From positions 39,165 to 103,164 of the forward strand of contig CALHLD010000034.1 in the NCBI GenBank assembly GCA_938034445.1: 64,000 nt of DNA. Reading direction: 5' to 3'. The notes under the pieces are model-generated. The model searched no databases, was not told the DNA's origin, and was given only the letters and a program-made list of their open reading frames with translations. The stretch comes from an uncultured archaeon (GTDB taxonomy: Archaea; Thermoproteota; Nitrososphaeria; JACIWG01). Numbering within the stretch: position 1 is the stretch's first letter; each line of letters starts with the position of its first letter. Positions 54,778 to 62,896 of this stretch are shown here, one piece after another. The position numbers and the translations under genes are program-made.

Positions 54778-55560
54778 ATGGAAGAGATTTTTGTAAGTTT
54801 TCTAAGCGAAGGGGAAAAGTTAGCTGGAATGATTCATGTGCCCAATAAAGTTCCCGCTCCCTCAATAATATTCTGTCACGGTTTCCTTGGAAATAGGATT
54901 GAAGCACACCGTCTATTCGTTTACGCTGCAAGAGAATTATGTGACAAAGGGTTTACTGTTCTAAGGTTCGATTTTAGAGGATGTGGTGAAAGTGAAGGTT
55001 CCTACAATTCAATTACAATCTCAGACGAGGTTAAAGATTTAGGTAGTGCGATAGACTTCCTCTATAATAGAAATGATGTCTTAAAGGAGAAGATTGGTGT
55101 CATAGGATTAAGTTTGGGCGGTGTTATATCGATCTTAAGGGCAGCGGAAGACGAGAGAATTGGGGCTGTCTGCACATGGAGCAGTCCAGGGGACTTGAGG
55201 GAAATGGAATCAAGTATCAAGAGCATGTTTGGGGAAATGAGCTTAAACAAGCTTCTTCTAAAATCGCATATTGACTTACCTTCAGGAGACAGAATAGGAA
55301 GAAAGTTTATTATAGATGCTCTAAAGCATAATGTTCTAAAAAGTGTATCAAAAATTTCTCCAAGACCCATCTTAATAGTTCATGGAACAAAGGACCAGCT
55401 TGTGCCAGTATCCCATGCTGAAAAACTTTATGAGAATGCATTGGAGCCGAAGGAAAAATATTACATAGAAGGCTCAGACCACACCTTCAATAAATGGGAT
55501 TGGCAGTGGCAAGCTATAAACCGCACAATCGATTTTTTCCAAAAAGTCTTCCAACAATAA
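54778..55560 (+). CDS. Alpha/beta hydrolase (serine esterase/acyl hydrolase type)
   Basis: 260 residues from the ATG at 54778 (TTG two codons earlier possible); a TATA-like TTTATTTAT lies about 25 nt upstream. The fold's landmarks are the oxyanion His-Gly in IIFCHGFLGNR, the nucleophile elbow GVIGLSLGGVIS, the Asp in LIVHGTKDQLVP, and the catalytic His in IEGSDHTFNKW. Substrates are likely esters or peptides; unknown here. Confidence 0.83.
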   Translation: MEEIFVSFLSEGEKLAGMIHVPNKVPAPSIIFCHGFLGNRIEAHRLFVYAARELCDKGFTVLRFDFRGCGESEGSYNSITISDEVKDLGSAIDFLYNRNDVLKEKIGVIGLSLGGVISILRAAEDERIGAVCTWSSPGDLREMESSIKSMFGEMSLNKLLLKSHIDLPSGDRIGRKFIIDALKHNVLKSVSKISPRPILIVHGTKDQLVPVSHAEKLYENALEPKEKYYIEGSDHTFNKWDWQWQAINRTIDFFQKVFQQ

Positions 55561-55562
55561 TC

Positions 55563-56321
55563 TTATGTTAAATCACCACAAACACACAGAGCCTCATTAA
55601 TAATCTCGTAAAGGCTTTTAAATCCACTCTTTTTCAAAGAAGAAACTTTAACAAGCCTCTGACGCCAAGGCATTTGCGCCAAAGCCCTACAAAGCAAAAT
55701 TGCAGCACTCTTCTGGCCTCCAACACCCTCCTCAATAACCCTATTTTCAAGATACTCTGTATCAGACAAAAGCATTTCCAAATCGCTTCTCAGCTTTAAA
55801 TCAGATTTGCTTATTACAAGAACTGTTGGCATGTCAAGCCTAACCTTCGTGATATTGGCCTGCATCAGTAGAACAGTTAAAGAAACAGGTTCTCTAACAA
55901 GTTTCGATTCAACAAGAAATACTCCAACATTTCTTCCACTTTCCCCAATCTTACTTATAATAGATATCGCAGAATCCCTGTAGAGAAGTATTTCAAGCTG
56001 CCCTGGTGTATCAAAAATTCTAAAATCAACATCATTATAGTTTAGAATATCATTAAACCAGACCCTAAAAATCTTATGCATACGATCAACACTAGAAAGT
56101 ATAGCCCCATTAGGTCCAAGACCCTCTTCAACCATAAGCTTCCTGGCATCAACATATCTCTTGATGTCAAATTCTGGTACATAAGGAAAATATTCTGCTG
56201 CAGGATCAAGGTTACATACTATAGACTTAAACCTCCTTCCCCTAAGCCACTTATTAAAAGCATAGGCTAATCTAGTTTTACCACATCCAGCATTCCCCAA
56301 AAAGAATACATTAAATATCAT
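55563..56321 (-). CDS. GPN-loop GTPase
   Basis: 252 residues of the archaeal/eukaryotic GPN family. The P-loop is FLGNAGCGKTRLAYAF at residues 7-22, LDPAAEYFPYVPEFDIK is the switch-like conserved block, the diagnostic EEGLGPNGAI (GPN) follows at about 65-74, FDTPGQLE is Walker B/G3, and VISKSDLKL is G4. Eukaryotic members assemble RNA polymerase; the archaeal ones probably act as chaperone GTPases. It ends 2 bp from the convergent hydrolase gene. Confidence 0.9.
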   Translation of the reverse strand: MIFNVFFLGNAGCGKTRLAYAFNKWLRGRRFKSIVCNLDPAAEYFPYVPEFDIKRYVDARKLMVEEGLGPNGAILSSVDRMHKIFRVWFNDILNYNDVDFRIFDTPGQLEILLYRDSAISIISKIGESGRNVGVFLVESKLVREPVSLTVLLMQANITKVRLDMPTVLVISKSDLKLRSDLEMLLSDTEYLENRVIEEGVGGQKSAAILLCRALAQMPWRQRLVKVSSLKKSGFKSLYEIINEALCVCGDLT

Positions 56322-56468
56322 AAAAATATCATAAAAAATTGTTGCTGATGATAAATAAATTTATCGCAGAACAAAAAAGGTTTGATCAAAACTTTCCTAA
56401 AATATCATATTTGTGTTTTGAATTCTCTTAGATTAGGTGTTCGCTTAATTTTCTTTCCCTGAATTATA

Positions 56469-56478
56469 AGTTTATAAT
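56469..56478 (+). promoter_or_regulatory. TATA box of the HMG-CoA reductase gene
   Basis: AGTTTATAAT is centred about 27 nt before the ATG at 56501, implying transcription starting at or next to the start codon. Confidence 0.5.
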
Positions 56479-56500
56479 TATACAGTTCTTAGGATGATAT

Positions 56501-57778
56501 ATGTCTGAAAAAACGTCACGGATTTCAGGGTTTTATAAGTTGTCATTGGAGGAAAGGTTAAAGATTGTTGCCGACTTCGCCGACCTTACAGAAGAAGAGG
56601 TAATGTTATTAAAAAAGGTGGGTAATCTTGATCTGGCCACTGCGGACAGGATGATAGAAAATGTTGTCGGTACAATGGCATACCCGTTTGCTATAGCAGT
56701 AAATTTTCTGATAAATGGAAAGGACAGGTTAATTCCTATGGTTATTGAAGAGCCTTCTGTTGTTGCTGCAGCAAGTAATGCTGCTAGATGGGCTAGAGCT
56801 AAAGGAGGAATATTCACTTCAAGCACAGGCCCCATTATGATCGGCCAAATACAGTTAACTCGTGTAAAGGATCCTTGGAGTACAAAGTTAAAGATTCTTG
56901 AACATAAAAGTGAACTTGTTAAAATTGCAAACGAACAAGATCCAACACTCGTAAGCCTAGGAGGAGGTGCAAAAGATATTGAAGTAAAGGTAATAGATAC
57001 ATCAAGAGGTCCTATGGTTATAGCACACATTATTGTTGATGTCAGAGACGCGATGGGCGCGAACGCAGTTAATACGATGGCTGAGGCAATAGCACCATAC
57101 CTAGAAGATCTTTCTGGAGGAAAAGTTTTGCTGAGAATTATATCGAATTTGGCTGACAGGAGGCTTGTTCGTGCAAGAACCATTATAGCTAAGGAAGAAA
57201 TTGGTGGTGAAGATGTGGTTGACAGAATTGTGGACGCGTGGGCTTTTGCGTCAGCAGACCCGTATAGGGCTGCTACACACAATAAGGGCATCATGAATGG
57301 GGTTATTGCAGTAGCTTTGGCTACAGCTCAGGACCATAGGGCTATAGAGGCTGGAGCACATGCTTATGCTTCACGTTTTGGAAGATATTCTCCTTTAAGT
57401 GTATGGGAAAAGAATGATAATGGTGACCTTGTAGGCTCTTTAGAGATGCCTATGGCTGTAGGCCTTGTGGGTGGTGCAGTAAAAACCCATCCAGTCGCTA
57501 GGGTAGCGTTAAAGATTCTTGGTGTGAATAAAGCTGACGAGCTTGGTGAAATTATGGGTGCCGTTGGCCTTATACAGAATTTGGCAGCATTAAAGGCTCT
57601 TGCAACTGAAGGCATTCAGAAAGGTCATATGAAGTTGCATGCTAGAAATATAGCTATAATGGCTGGTGCTACACCAGACCTTGTTGACAAGGCTGTAGAA
57701 ATTATGGTCAAGGAGGGTAAAGTACGTTTTGATCGTGCAAAAGAAATTGTTGAAGAACTTAAGAGACAAAAGTCTTGA
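56501..57778 (+). CDS. HMG-CoA reductase, class II
   Basis: 425 residues. Reduces HMG-CoA to mevalonate for isoprenoid membrane lipids. The class II sequence is recognised from SGFYKLSLEERLKIVADF at the N-terminus, MVIEEPSVVAAASNAARW (catalytic Glu), DVRDAMGANAVNTMAEAI (catalytic Asp and cofactor loop), and the Lys-containing ARTIIAKEEIGGEDV. The C-terminal HARNIAIMAG carries the catalytic His. Class II is the Pseudomonas mevalonii/Archaeoglobus type; many other archaea use class I. It stands in its own unit, followed by PAC2. Confidence 0.9.
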   Translation: MSEKTSRISGFYKLSLEERLKIVADFADLTEEEVMLLKKVGNLDLATADRMIENVVGTMAYPFAIAVNFLINGKDRLIPMVIEEPSVVAAASNAARWARAKGGIFTSSTGPIMIGQIQLTRVKDPWSTKLKILEHKSELVKIANEQDPTLVSLGGGAKDIEVKVIDTSRGPMVIAHIIVDVRDAMGANAVNTMAEAIAPYLEDLSGGKVLLRIISNLADRRLVRARTIIAKEEIGGEDVVDRIVDAWAFASADPYRAATHNKGIMNGVIAVALATAQDHRAIEAGAHAYASRFGRYSPLSVWEKNDNGDLVGSLEMPMAVGLVGGAVKTHPVARVALKILGVNKADELGEIMGAVGLIQNLAALKALATEGIQKGHMKLHARNIAIMAGATPDLVDKAVEIMVKEGKVRFDRAKEIVEELKRQKS

Positions 57779-57828
57779 AAAGTCTTTCACTAAAACTATT
57801 TATCTAACATAAAAGCCTAACTAGTATA

Positions 57829-58605
57829 GTGTATAAGAGTATGATTGACTTCGAATTAAAGATTAACTTAGACCATAATAGAATTAAAGATAACCTAATT
57901 TTTGTTGCAGGCCTCCCAGGTATGGGTTTAACTGGAAAACAGGCTGCAGACTATCTTATAGAACAGTTTAATGCAACTAAAGTTGGATACATAAACGCTC
58001 CACACTTAGCTTCACCTGTAATATCATCACACGACGGCGTAGTCGAAGACCTTATGAACGAGCTTTTCCAACTATATTATGCTGAAGTTGGAGGAAAAAA
58101 TTTTTTAATATTTACTGGAATAACTCAACCCCCCTCTCCAGAATGGCAACATAGCCTCTCATATAAAATAGTTGATGCAATTAGAGTTTATAAGCCAAAA
58201 ATCATCTACACCTTTGCGGCAACACCAATATATTCTTACAGGTGGGCTGTTAACGTTTACGGAATAGCTACCAGAAGAGACCTCTTAGAAGAACTTAGGC
58301 TATATGGTGTTATACCATTTAAGGGCGAAGGTGTAATATCTGGCGTAAACGGCCTCATCATAGGATACGGTAAAAGGTTCAACATAGACGGCATAATACT
58401 TTTAGGAGAAACCTATCTAACGTCAGGCAGAGACCTTATAGCCCCACTCTCACTACTCAGGATATTTTCTAAAATCGTTGATGTTGAAATAGATTTAAGG
58501 AAAATGGAGGATCTCGCACTATCGTTCCATAAAAAGTTTTCAGAATATGTAAAAGGGGTAAAAAGTGGGGAAGAAGGTCCAGAAACTCTTGGATATATTT
58601 CATGA
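57829..58605 (+). CDS. PAC2-family protein (proteasome assembly chaperone-like)
   Basis: 258 residues. The PAC2 fold is recognised from LIFVAGLPGMGLTGKQAADYLIEQF near the N-terminus, AEVGGKNFLIFTGITQPPSPEWQ, and GVISGVNGLIIGYGKRFNIDGIILLGETY in the second half. Archaeal PAC2/PbaB-like proteins act as ATP-independent chaperones for proteasome-related complexes; this one's client is unknown. GTG start, or the ATG four codons downstream (57841). Confidence 0.8.
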   Translation: MYKSMIDFELKINLDHNRIKDNLIFVAGLPGMGLTGKQAADYLIEQFNATKVGYINAPHLASPVISSHDGVVEDLMNELFQLYYAEVGGKNFLIFTGITQPPSPEWQHSLSYKIVDAIRVYKPKIIYTFAATPIYSYRWAVNVYGIATRRDLLEELRLYGVIPFKGEGVISGVNGLIIGYGKRFNIDGIILLGETYLTSGRDLIAPLSLLRIFSKIVDVEIDLRKMEDLALSFHKKFSEYVKGVKSGEEGPETLGYIS

Positions 58606-58609
58606 TATC

Positions 58610-59086
58610 CTACAATTCTCTTAGAGTTTCTAGAAAAGATTCTATAGCACTAAAATGGGTCTGTGAACGCAAATCCTTTTCTTTCAAAAGCAAATGTGCG
58701 CTAACCTTCTTTGAAGCCAGGCTCTCTAAATCCTTTAAAACCTTTTTATTTCCGTAACCCGCATATGAAACTGACGCAAATGCAATTTTCTCAATCTTTT
58801 CCCTGTTAAAGTGAATGTACGTTCTAACAGGTGAAGGAATGTGTCCCGCCCAAATAGGTGAAACAACAACCACTAGATCATAATCTTTTGGATCATTTTT
58901 AATAGGCTTAATTTCACTCATCTTCTTAAAAGTAGCTTGCATTCCACTTCGTAAAAAGCCTAAAACACCTTTTCTATTAATGTATTCTTCAATTTTTTCA
59001 ATTTCACAACCTAACTTCTCCTGCAAAATTTTAGCCAACATTTCGTTATTACCTGTCCTAGAATAGTATACTATCAAAGATTTCAT
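58610..59086 (-). CDS. Flavodoxin-like protein
   Basis: 158 residues. The FMN phosphate loop is LIVYYSRTGNNEMLAKIL at residues 4-21; VVSPIWAGHIPSPVRTYI and ASVSYAGYGNKKVLKDLE line the isoalloxazine ring. It resembles the short-chain flavodoxins and the flavodoxin-like domain of menaquinone-dependent protoporphyrinogen oxidases. A low-potential electron carrier role is likely. Its stop lies 4 bp past the convergent PAC2 gene. Confidence 0.85.
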   Translation of the reverse strand: MKSLIVYYSRTGNNEMLAKILQEKLGCEIEKIEEYINRKGVLGFLRSGMQATFKKMSEIKPIKNDPKDYDLVVVVSPIWAGHIPSPVRTYIHFNREKIEKIAFASVSYAGYGNKKVLKDLESLASKKVSAHLLLKEKDLRSQTHFSAIESFLETLREL

Positions 59087-59153
59087 ATGCTACAAATCTA
59101 TTATTGAATTTATAAATGTTATAATAAAGTTTAAAATTGGGGATGATTGTTTG

Positions 59154-59327
59154 CTATTCTTTAGGTTTTCCCGCTATTAGACCTGTTAACGGATAATCTG
59201 TATTCAAGTCCATTGTAACCATTTCATAGGCAAATGGATGATACTTTAGGTTAACTCTCTCTAAAAATTATATCCAATAGGCTTTATAACACTCTTCTAG
59301 CATCTGAAAATTCTTTCAAAAAGCCAT
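59154..59327 (-). pseudogene. Possible gene remnant (58 codons with two in-frame stops)
   Basis: The 355-bp gap between the flavodoxin and the ATPase gene contains a degraded-looking frame. On the minus strand, from an ATG at 59327, the frame reads through two stops (TGA, TAA) but is otherwise protein-like: KNFQMLEECYKAYWI, then FLERVNLKYHPFAYEMV and a C-terminus DYPLTGLIAGKPKE before TAG. I do not recognise the family. The biased composition suggests former coding sequence, but chance is possible. Confidence 0.3.
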
Positions 59328-59395
59328 TTTAAACGTAATTAATAAAATCTTCTATGAAATCACATCACACGTTTAATCTTGTCCTATAAATCTAA

Positions 59396-59433
59396 TATTA
59401 TAGTACAAAAATTTAAATTCTTGTACTATAATA
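59396..59433. promoter_or_regulatory. 38-bp inverted repeat over the promoter of the ATPase gene
   Basis: Perfect 13-bp arms, TATTATAGTACAA and TTGTACTATAATA, flank a 12-bp AT-rich centre (AAATTTAAATTC) that is itself nearly symmetric and contains the TATA-like TTTAAATT. It ends 8 nt before the GTG at 59442. A dimeric repressor bound here would block TATA-binding protein. No gene on either side encodes an obvious cognate regulator except perhaps the downstream antitoxins. Confidence 0.6.
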
Positions 59434-59441
59434 CCTAGAAT

Positions 59442-59540
59442 GTGAGACAGGTTTTAAGAGAAGTTATTGAAGACTGGAATTTAAGGGAGTTTCCTGAAAT
59501 TAGGGATAGGGAAGATGATCCATTAAAGCTCGTTGACTAG
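59442..59540 (+). other. Upstream reading frame ending at an in-frame TAG before the ATPase
   Basis: From the GTG at 59442, 32 codons (VRQVLREVIEDWNLREFPEI, then RDREDDPLKLVD) end at TAG (59538-59540) in the same frame as the ATPase. The peptide resembles the N-terminal helix found in this ATPase family. The TATA element 28 nt upstream predicts transcription starting at about 59440. The original protein therefore probably began here, and the TAG is a nonsense or recoded codon. Confidence 0.55.
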
Positions 59541-59543
59541 AAT

Positions 59544-60719
59544 GTGCTTAAAATAATTCCGGTTGTAGGTTTTAGGAGGACTGGCAAAACCTTTCTCCTT
59601 CTTAATACAGCTAAAAGGGTTGGTAAAGAGGTTTCAGTCTACATAGATTTTGAGGATGAAAGAATACCTAAAAGGAGTGAAACGCTCACGGAACTATCTA
59701 AAGTTATAAGGGAATTGTATGGTGATCGAAGACTTTACCTTCTGTTGGATGAAATTCACGAAATTCCAGAATGGAGCAGATGGGTTAGAAGAATTCTTGA
59801 CTCTAGAAACTATCAGATTATCTTATCAGGCTCTTCATCGAAACTTTCATCAAAAGAGTTGCCTACAGAGTTGAGGGGAAGGAGCATTCCAATAGAATTA
59901 TATCCTCTTTCATTCAGGGAATTCATAGATTTTAAGAATGAAAAGGTTGAAAATTTAAGTGAAAGCTTGACCTTAAACCTTCTAAGAGAATACATAGAAT
60001 TTGGAGGATTGCCTGAAATAGTGTTAAGTGAAAAAAGTAGAAAGTTTTTTATACTAGACGAATATTTTAAAACTTTTTTGACAAGAGACATTTTCGATAG
60101 ATACAAAATAAGGAATAGAAGTGCAATGACAGACCTTATTAGACTTCTCCTAAATTCCACCTATACCACAATTACAAGAAATTTTGAAACTTTAAAGTCC
60201 ATAGGTCATAAAATTGGCAAAGAAACAGTGGCAAACTATTTCAACTATTTGAAATCATCTTTTTTCTTAAACTTTTTGGAAATATTTTCTCCAAAAGTTA
60301 AGGAAAGCATTAAGGCTCCTAAAAAGGTTATGGTCGTAGACAACTTTTTTATAAAAAGGTTTTCTTCAAGATTCTCAGAAAACTGGGGTAGGCTTATGGA
60401 AAATATTGTGCATCTACGATTAAGGAGGATGAGGAAAAATAATCCACAAATTGAAATCTTTTACTGGAAAGACTATCAGCAAAATGAAGTGGATTTCGTG
60501 ATCAAAGAAGGATTAAATATAACAAGGCTAATACAAGTAACGTTTGCAAGCTCCTTAGATGAAATCGACAGAAGAGAAATCAAGGCTCTTGTTAAAGCTT
60601 CTAGTACGCTAAAATGTAGAAATCTTTTAACAATAACATGGGATCTGGAAGATAGATTAAAGGTGGGAAATGAAATAATTGAATTTATTCCATTATTTAA
60701 ATGGCTTCTTACTACTTAA
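59544..60719 (+). CDS. Archaeal AAA-type ATPase (DUF4143-like family), N-terminus interrupted
   Basis: 391 residues from the GTG following the TAG. Walker A is VVGFRRTGKTFLLL at residues 7-20, Walker B LYLLLDEIHEIPEWSRW (about 67-83), sensor ILSGSSSKLSSKELPTELRG, and the later LYPLSFREFIDF block is diagnostic of this ATP-binding family. The C-terminal DUF4143-like part includes a nuclease-fold-like FYWKDYQQNEVDFVIKEG (D/E-x-D...). Such ATPases are common, mobile and variable in thermophilic archaea and are of unknown function. The codons upstream of the start belong to the same frame but contain a TAG. Confidence 0.8.
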   Translation: MLKIIPVVGFRRTGKTFLLLNTAKRVGKEVSVYIDFEDERIPKRSETLTELSKVIRELYGDRRLYLLLDEIHEIPEWSRWVRRILDSRNYQIILSGSSSKLSSKELPTELRGRSIPIELYPLSFREFIDFKNEKVENLSESLTLNLLREYIEFGGLPEIVLSEKSRKFFILDEYFKTFLTRDIFDRYKIRNRSAMTDLIRLLLNSTYTTITRNFETLKSIGHKIGKETVANYFNYLKSSFFLNFLEIFSPKVKESIKAPKKVMVVDNFFIKRFSSRFSENWGRLMENIVHLRLRRMRKNNPQIEIFYWKDYQQNEVDFVIKEGLNITRLIQVTFASSLDEIDRREIKALVKASSTLKCRNLLTITWDLEDRLKVGNEIIEFIPLFKWLLTT

Positions 60720-60724
60720 AGATT

Positions 60725-61159
60725 TTATGCCAAAAATTCTATATCTACAATATATCCTAAAAATTCTTTATCTAATCTCTTTATAAGCTTCTTGTCTGAA
60801 GTATAAACTTTTGTATTTTTTAGTATCGCTAAAGCTATGTAAGAAGCGTCGTAAACCGTTATATCATTTTCAACGGTGATTTCTGCAACCTTTTTTGAAT
60901 ATTCTCCCCTTAAAGAATGGAGTTCGAATGAAAATCCTTCTAGGGCTTCACAAATATCCTTCAATTCATTCTTTGAAAAAAGTTTTTTATAGTAAAGTGT
61001 GTTCAGGACTTCGAAGGGAAGAATTTCGGGTGCAATAATCTTTATTTCCCCCTCAACATACTTGTCTCTAATTATTGTAGCCTTATCAGATAACTCTTCC
61101 TCTACAAACCACTTAACTACAACACTTGCATCAACCACAATTTCCTGCATATCTTTCAT
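60725..61159 (-). CDS. VapC-type toxin, PIN-domain ribonuclease
   Basis: 144 residues. PIN-domain acidic residues are in VVDASVVVKWF (Asp10), PFEVLNTLY (Glu), and TVYDASYIALA with VYTSDKKL (C-terminal Asp). The fold cleaves structured RNA in known VapC toxins. Its start overlaps the end of the antitoxin gene by 29 bp, the normal order antitoxin then toxin. It lies 5 bp from the convergent ATPase. Confidence 0.85.
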   Translation of the reverse strand: MKDMQEIVVDASVVVKWFVEEELSDKATIIRDKYVEGEIKIIAPEILPFEVLNTLYYKKLFSKNELKDICEALEGFSFELHSLRGEYSKKVAEITVENDITVYDASYIALAILKNTKVYTSDKKLIKRLDKEFLGYIVDIEFLA

Positions 61160-61373
61160 CTCTAAATCTTCTAACTATTTCTTCAGCTCTATCCTCACCC
61201 TTGCTCTTCTTCTTAACTCTTTCATTTATCAAAATTGCTTTCGCCAAATTTTTTTTCTTTTCCTCATAAATTTTATCTTCTATCGCTTTCCTAATAAATT
61301 CACTCCAATTAATATTAACTTCCTTCATTTTCTTTTTTATCTCCTCACTAACTCTAACTGTAATTATTGCCAT
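61131..61373 (-). CDS. VapB-type antitoxin
   Basis: 80 residues. The N-terminus IITVRVSEEIKKKMKEVNINWSEFIRKAI is a ribbon-helix-helix or related DNA-binding motif. The C-terminal EDRAEEIVRRFRDER, acidic then basic, is the toxin-binding tail. It precedes and overlaps vapC. A TATA box and an inverted repeat lie directly at its ATG, consistent with autoregulation by VapB/VapBC. Confidence 0.8.
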   Translation of the reverse strand: MAIITVRVSEEIKKKMKEVNINWSEFIRKAIEDKIYEEKKKNLAKAILINERVKKKSKGEDRAEEIVRRFRDERYAGNCG

Positions 61374-61390
61374 ACATGTAATATATGTAT
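61372..61390. promoter_or_regulatory. Inverted repeat at the start of the first antitoxin gene
   Basis: ATACAT-N7-ATGTAT spans the ATG (61373) and the predicted start of transcription; the TATA box is just upstream. Position fits an operator for a ribbon-helix-helix antitoxin. Confidence 0.4.
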
Positions 61391-61394
61391 AATT

Positions 61395-61407
61395 TGTATA
61401 TAAATTT
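61395..61407 (-). promoter_or_regulatory. TATA box of the first vapBC pair
   Basis: Minus-strand AATTTATATACAA is centred about 28 nt before the ATG at 61373, implying a leaderless message. Confidence 0.55.
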
Positions 61408-61428
61408 TGGTGTTTGGATTGCTTAAAT

Positions 61429-61455
61429 TTGTTCCCAAAACTTTTTAAGGAACAA
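61429..61455. promoter_or_regulatory. Inverted repeat around the TATA box of the primase-like gene
   Basis: TTGTTCC and GGAACAA are perfect 7-bp arms with a 13-bp centre that includes a TATA-like TTTTTAAG. The repeat ends 14 nt before the ATG at 61470. The arrangement is like that at the ATPase promoter, with the TATA element inside the repeat. Confidence 0.45.
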
Positions 61456-61469
61456 TATAATCTTACCTA

Positions 61470-62846
61470 ATGTTGGATTTAGAAAAAGTTCAAGAATATT
61501 ATTTAAGAGACTCTGTGCTTGATGAAATCTTCGAATATTGTAGGAGTAGATGGGTTGCACTAGAAATTAAATCGGCTAAGGAGCGAGTCTTTTTCAGATA
61601 CTTTTGGAGAAATGGTCCACCATTATCTTTTTCTACAAAAGATTTTCTAAAAAATTTTATTAAAAAATATTCTAAACTCTATCCAAGAACATTTTATGCT
61701 TCAATAAACGTGTATAAAAGTTTAGCCAAAAGAGAAGATTTAGAAAGAGCGGATAATATTGTTAAGGCTACACCAGTTTGGGACATTGATGGCTCACTAT
61801 CAAACATAAAGCTAACACTTAATGTAGCAAACATTATTGTAGACGAACTTGAAAGACATGGTTTAAGGGAATCCGTTTACCTAAAATGGTCTGGTAGAGG
61901 ACTGCACATTCACGTTAACGAGAACACATTTTCAGAGGAGCTTTTAAGGGAACATCATCCACTTGACATAGCGTACTCTACAGTAGAATATATACTAAAG
62001 CGGGTGTGGAAAAAAATTGATACAATAGCTAAAGAGAAAACATTATTAGAAAGACCCTTTAAAGTTGAAAACAAAATAGACATCCAAAGAGTCTTTACAG
62101 CCCCCCTATCACTTCATAGAGAACTAGACTTGGCAGCAGTATGCTTTAAACCAGATTCGATCAACAATTTCGACCTATCGTGGGCCAATCCACAGTCACC
62201 AAAACACGACAAAAGTTGGAAAAATTATGTAGAAGGCGAGGGTGACCAGCTTGCAAGAACAGCCATAGCGGAAGTCGGAGGCTACTTCCAAAAGTATAAA
62301 GAAAAAAATATTGAAATCACAGTTAAACCTGAAGCCCCAGAAACCATTAAGGCGTCAGCTTCATTCGAAAAAATTGGACGCTTCCAGGTTATGGCCATAC
62401 TGCAAGCAGCAAGATATTACATATTAAAAGAAGATATTGAGAAAGCCAAATCTTTTGGACTGAATAGGGCAATATTCTACGCATGGGCTAAACATTCTAA
62501 ACCTACACAATATCGTGGAAGAGTATCTACGATAACAAGATATGTGGTGGAAAAGAAACTAAAGTTTGAGAAAATTGGTGATGAAGAGGCTCCTGTTACA
62601 GAGGAGGGATGGTTCACTATAGGAGATACAGTTCAAACACCCAAAGACTTTGACCGCCAAATCATACAAAAAATTAAACCTATTATACCATTTGAACTTG
62701 CATGGGATACAGCATTAGATTACCTAAAAAGTTTTCCAAAAAATATTTTAGAAAGCCAAAGAGAATTTTTTGAAAAAGTTTACAAACCTGTTAGGGACAC
62801 TTTCATTAACTTAATACAGAAAAGGAAGTCGAATGAACTAATATAA
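61470..62846 (+). CDS. Archaeo-eukaryotic primase-like protein (PriS-related)
   Basis: 458 residues. The primase catalytic core is recognisable: the metal-binding D-x-D at 105-107 in VWDIDGSLSN, KWSGRGLHIHVNE at 139-151 (the sGRGxHxH motif that binds the nucleotide), and KIDIQRVFTAPLSLHREL at 202-219 with the third metal Asp and the phosphate-binding Arg. Canonical archaeal PriS is shorter (about 330-400 residues); this has an extra C-terminal domain from about 330. Context (two VapBC modules, no priL or replication gene) suggests a paralogue of accessory, repair or mobile origin rather than the replicative PriS. Confidence 0.8.
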   Translation: MLDLEKVQEYYLRDSVLDEIFEYCRSRWVALEIKSAKERVFFRYFWRNGPPLSFSTKDFLKNFIKKYSKLYPRTFYASINVYKSLAKREDLERADNIVKATPVWDIDGSLSNIKLTLNVANIIVDELERHGLRESVYLKWSGRGLHIHVNENTFSEELLREHHPLDIAYSTVEYILKRVWKKIDTIAKEKTLLERPFKVENKIDIQRVFTAPLSLHRELDLAAVCFKPDSINNFDLSWANPQSPKHDKSWKNYVEGEGDQLARTAIAEVGGYFQKYKEKNIEITVKPEAPETIKASASFEKIGRFQVMAILQAARYYILKEDIEKAKSFGLNRAIFYAWAKHSKPTQYRGRVSTITRYVVEKKLKFEKIGDEEAPVTEEGWFTIGDTVQTPKDFDRQIIQKIKPIIPFELAWDTALDYLKSFPKNILESQREFFEKVYKPVRDTFINLIQKRKSNELI

Positions 62847-62864
62847 GTTCACATAAAATTAACA

Positions 62865-62874
62865 CTTATATATA
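62865..62874 (+). promoter_or_regulatory. TATA box of the second vapBC pair
   Basis: CTTATATATA is centred about 27 nt before the ATG at 62897. Weak 6-bp arms (TAACAC at 62860-62865, GTGTTA at 62892-62897) flank it. Confidence 0.5.
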
Positions 62875-62896
62875 GCATATATTATTATCATGTGTT

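Noticed and set aside
56340..56395. Box C/D sRNA suggested by TGATGAT near 56346
   Set aside because: No convincing D or D' box (CTGA) at a suitable distance.
59442..60719. TAG as a pyrrolysine codon in the ATPase
   Set aside because: No pyl genes or tRNA-Pyl are in the window, TAG ends pncA and potC normally, and the family has no known need for pyrrolysine. A nonsense mutation is simpler.
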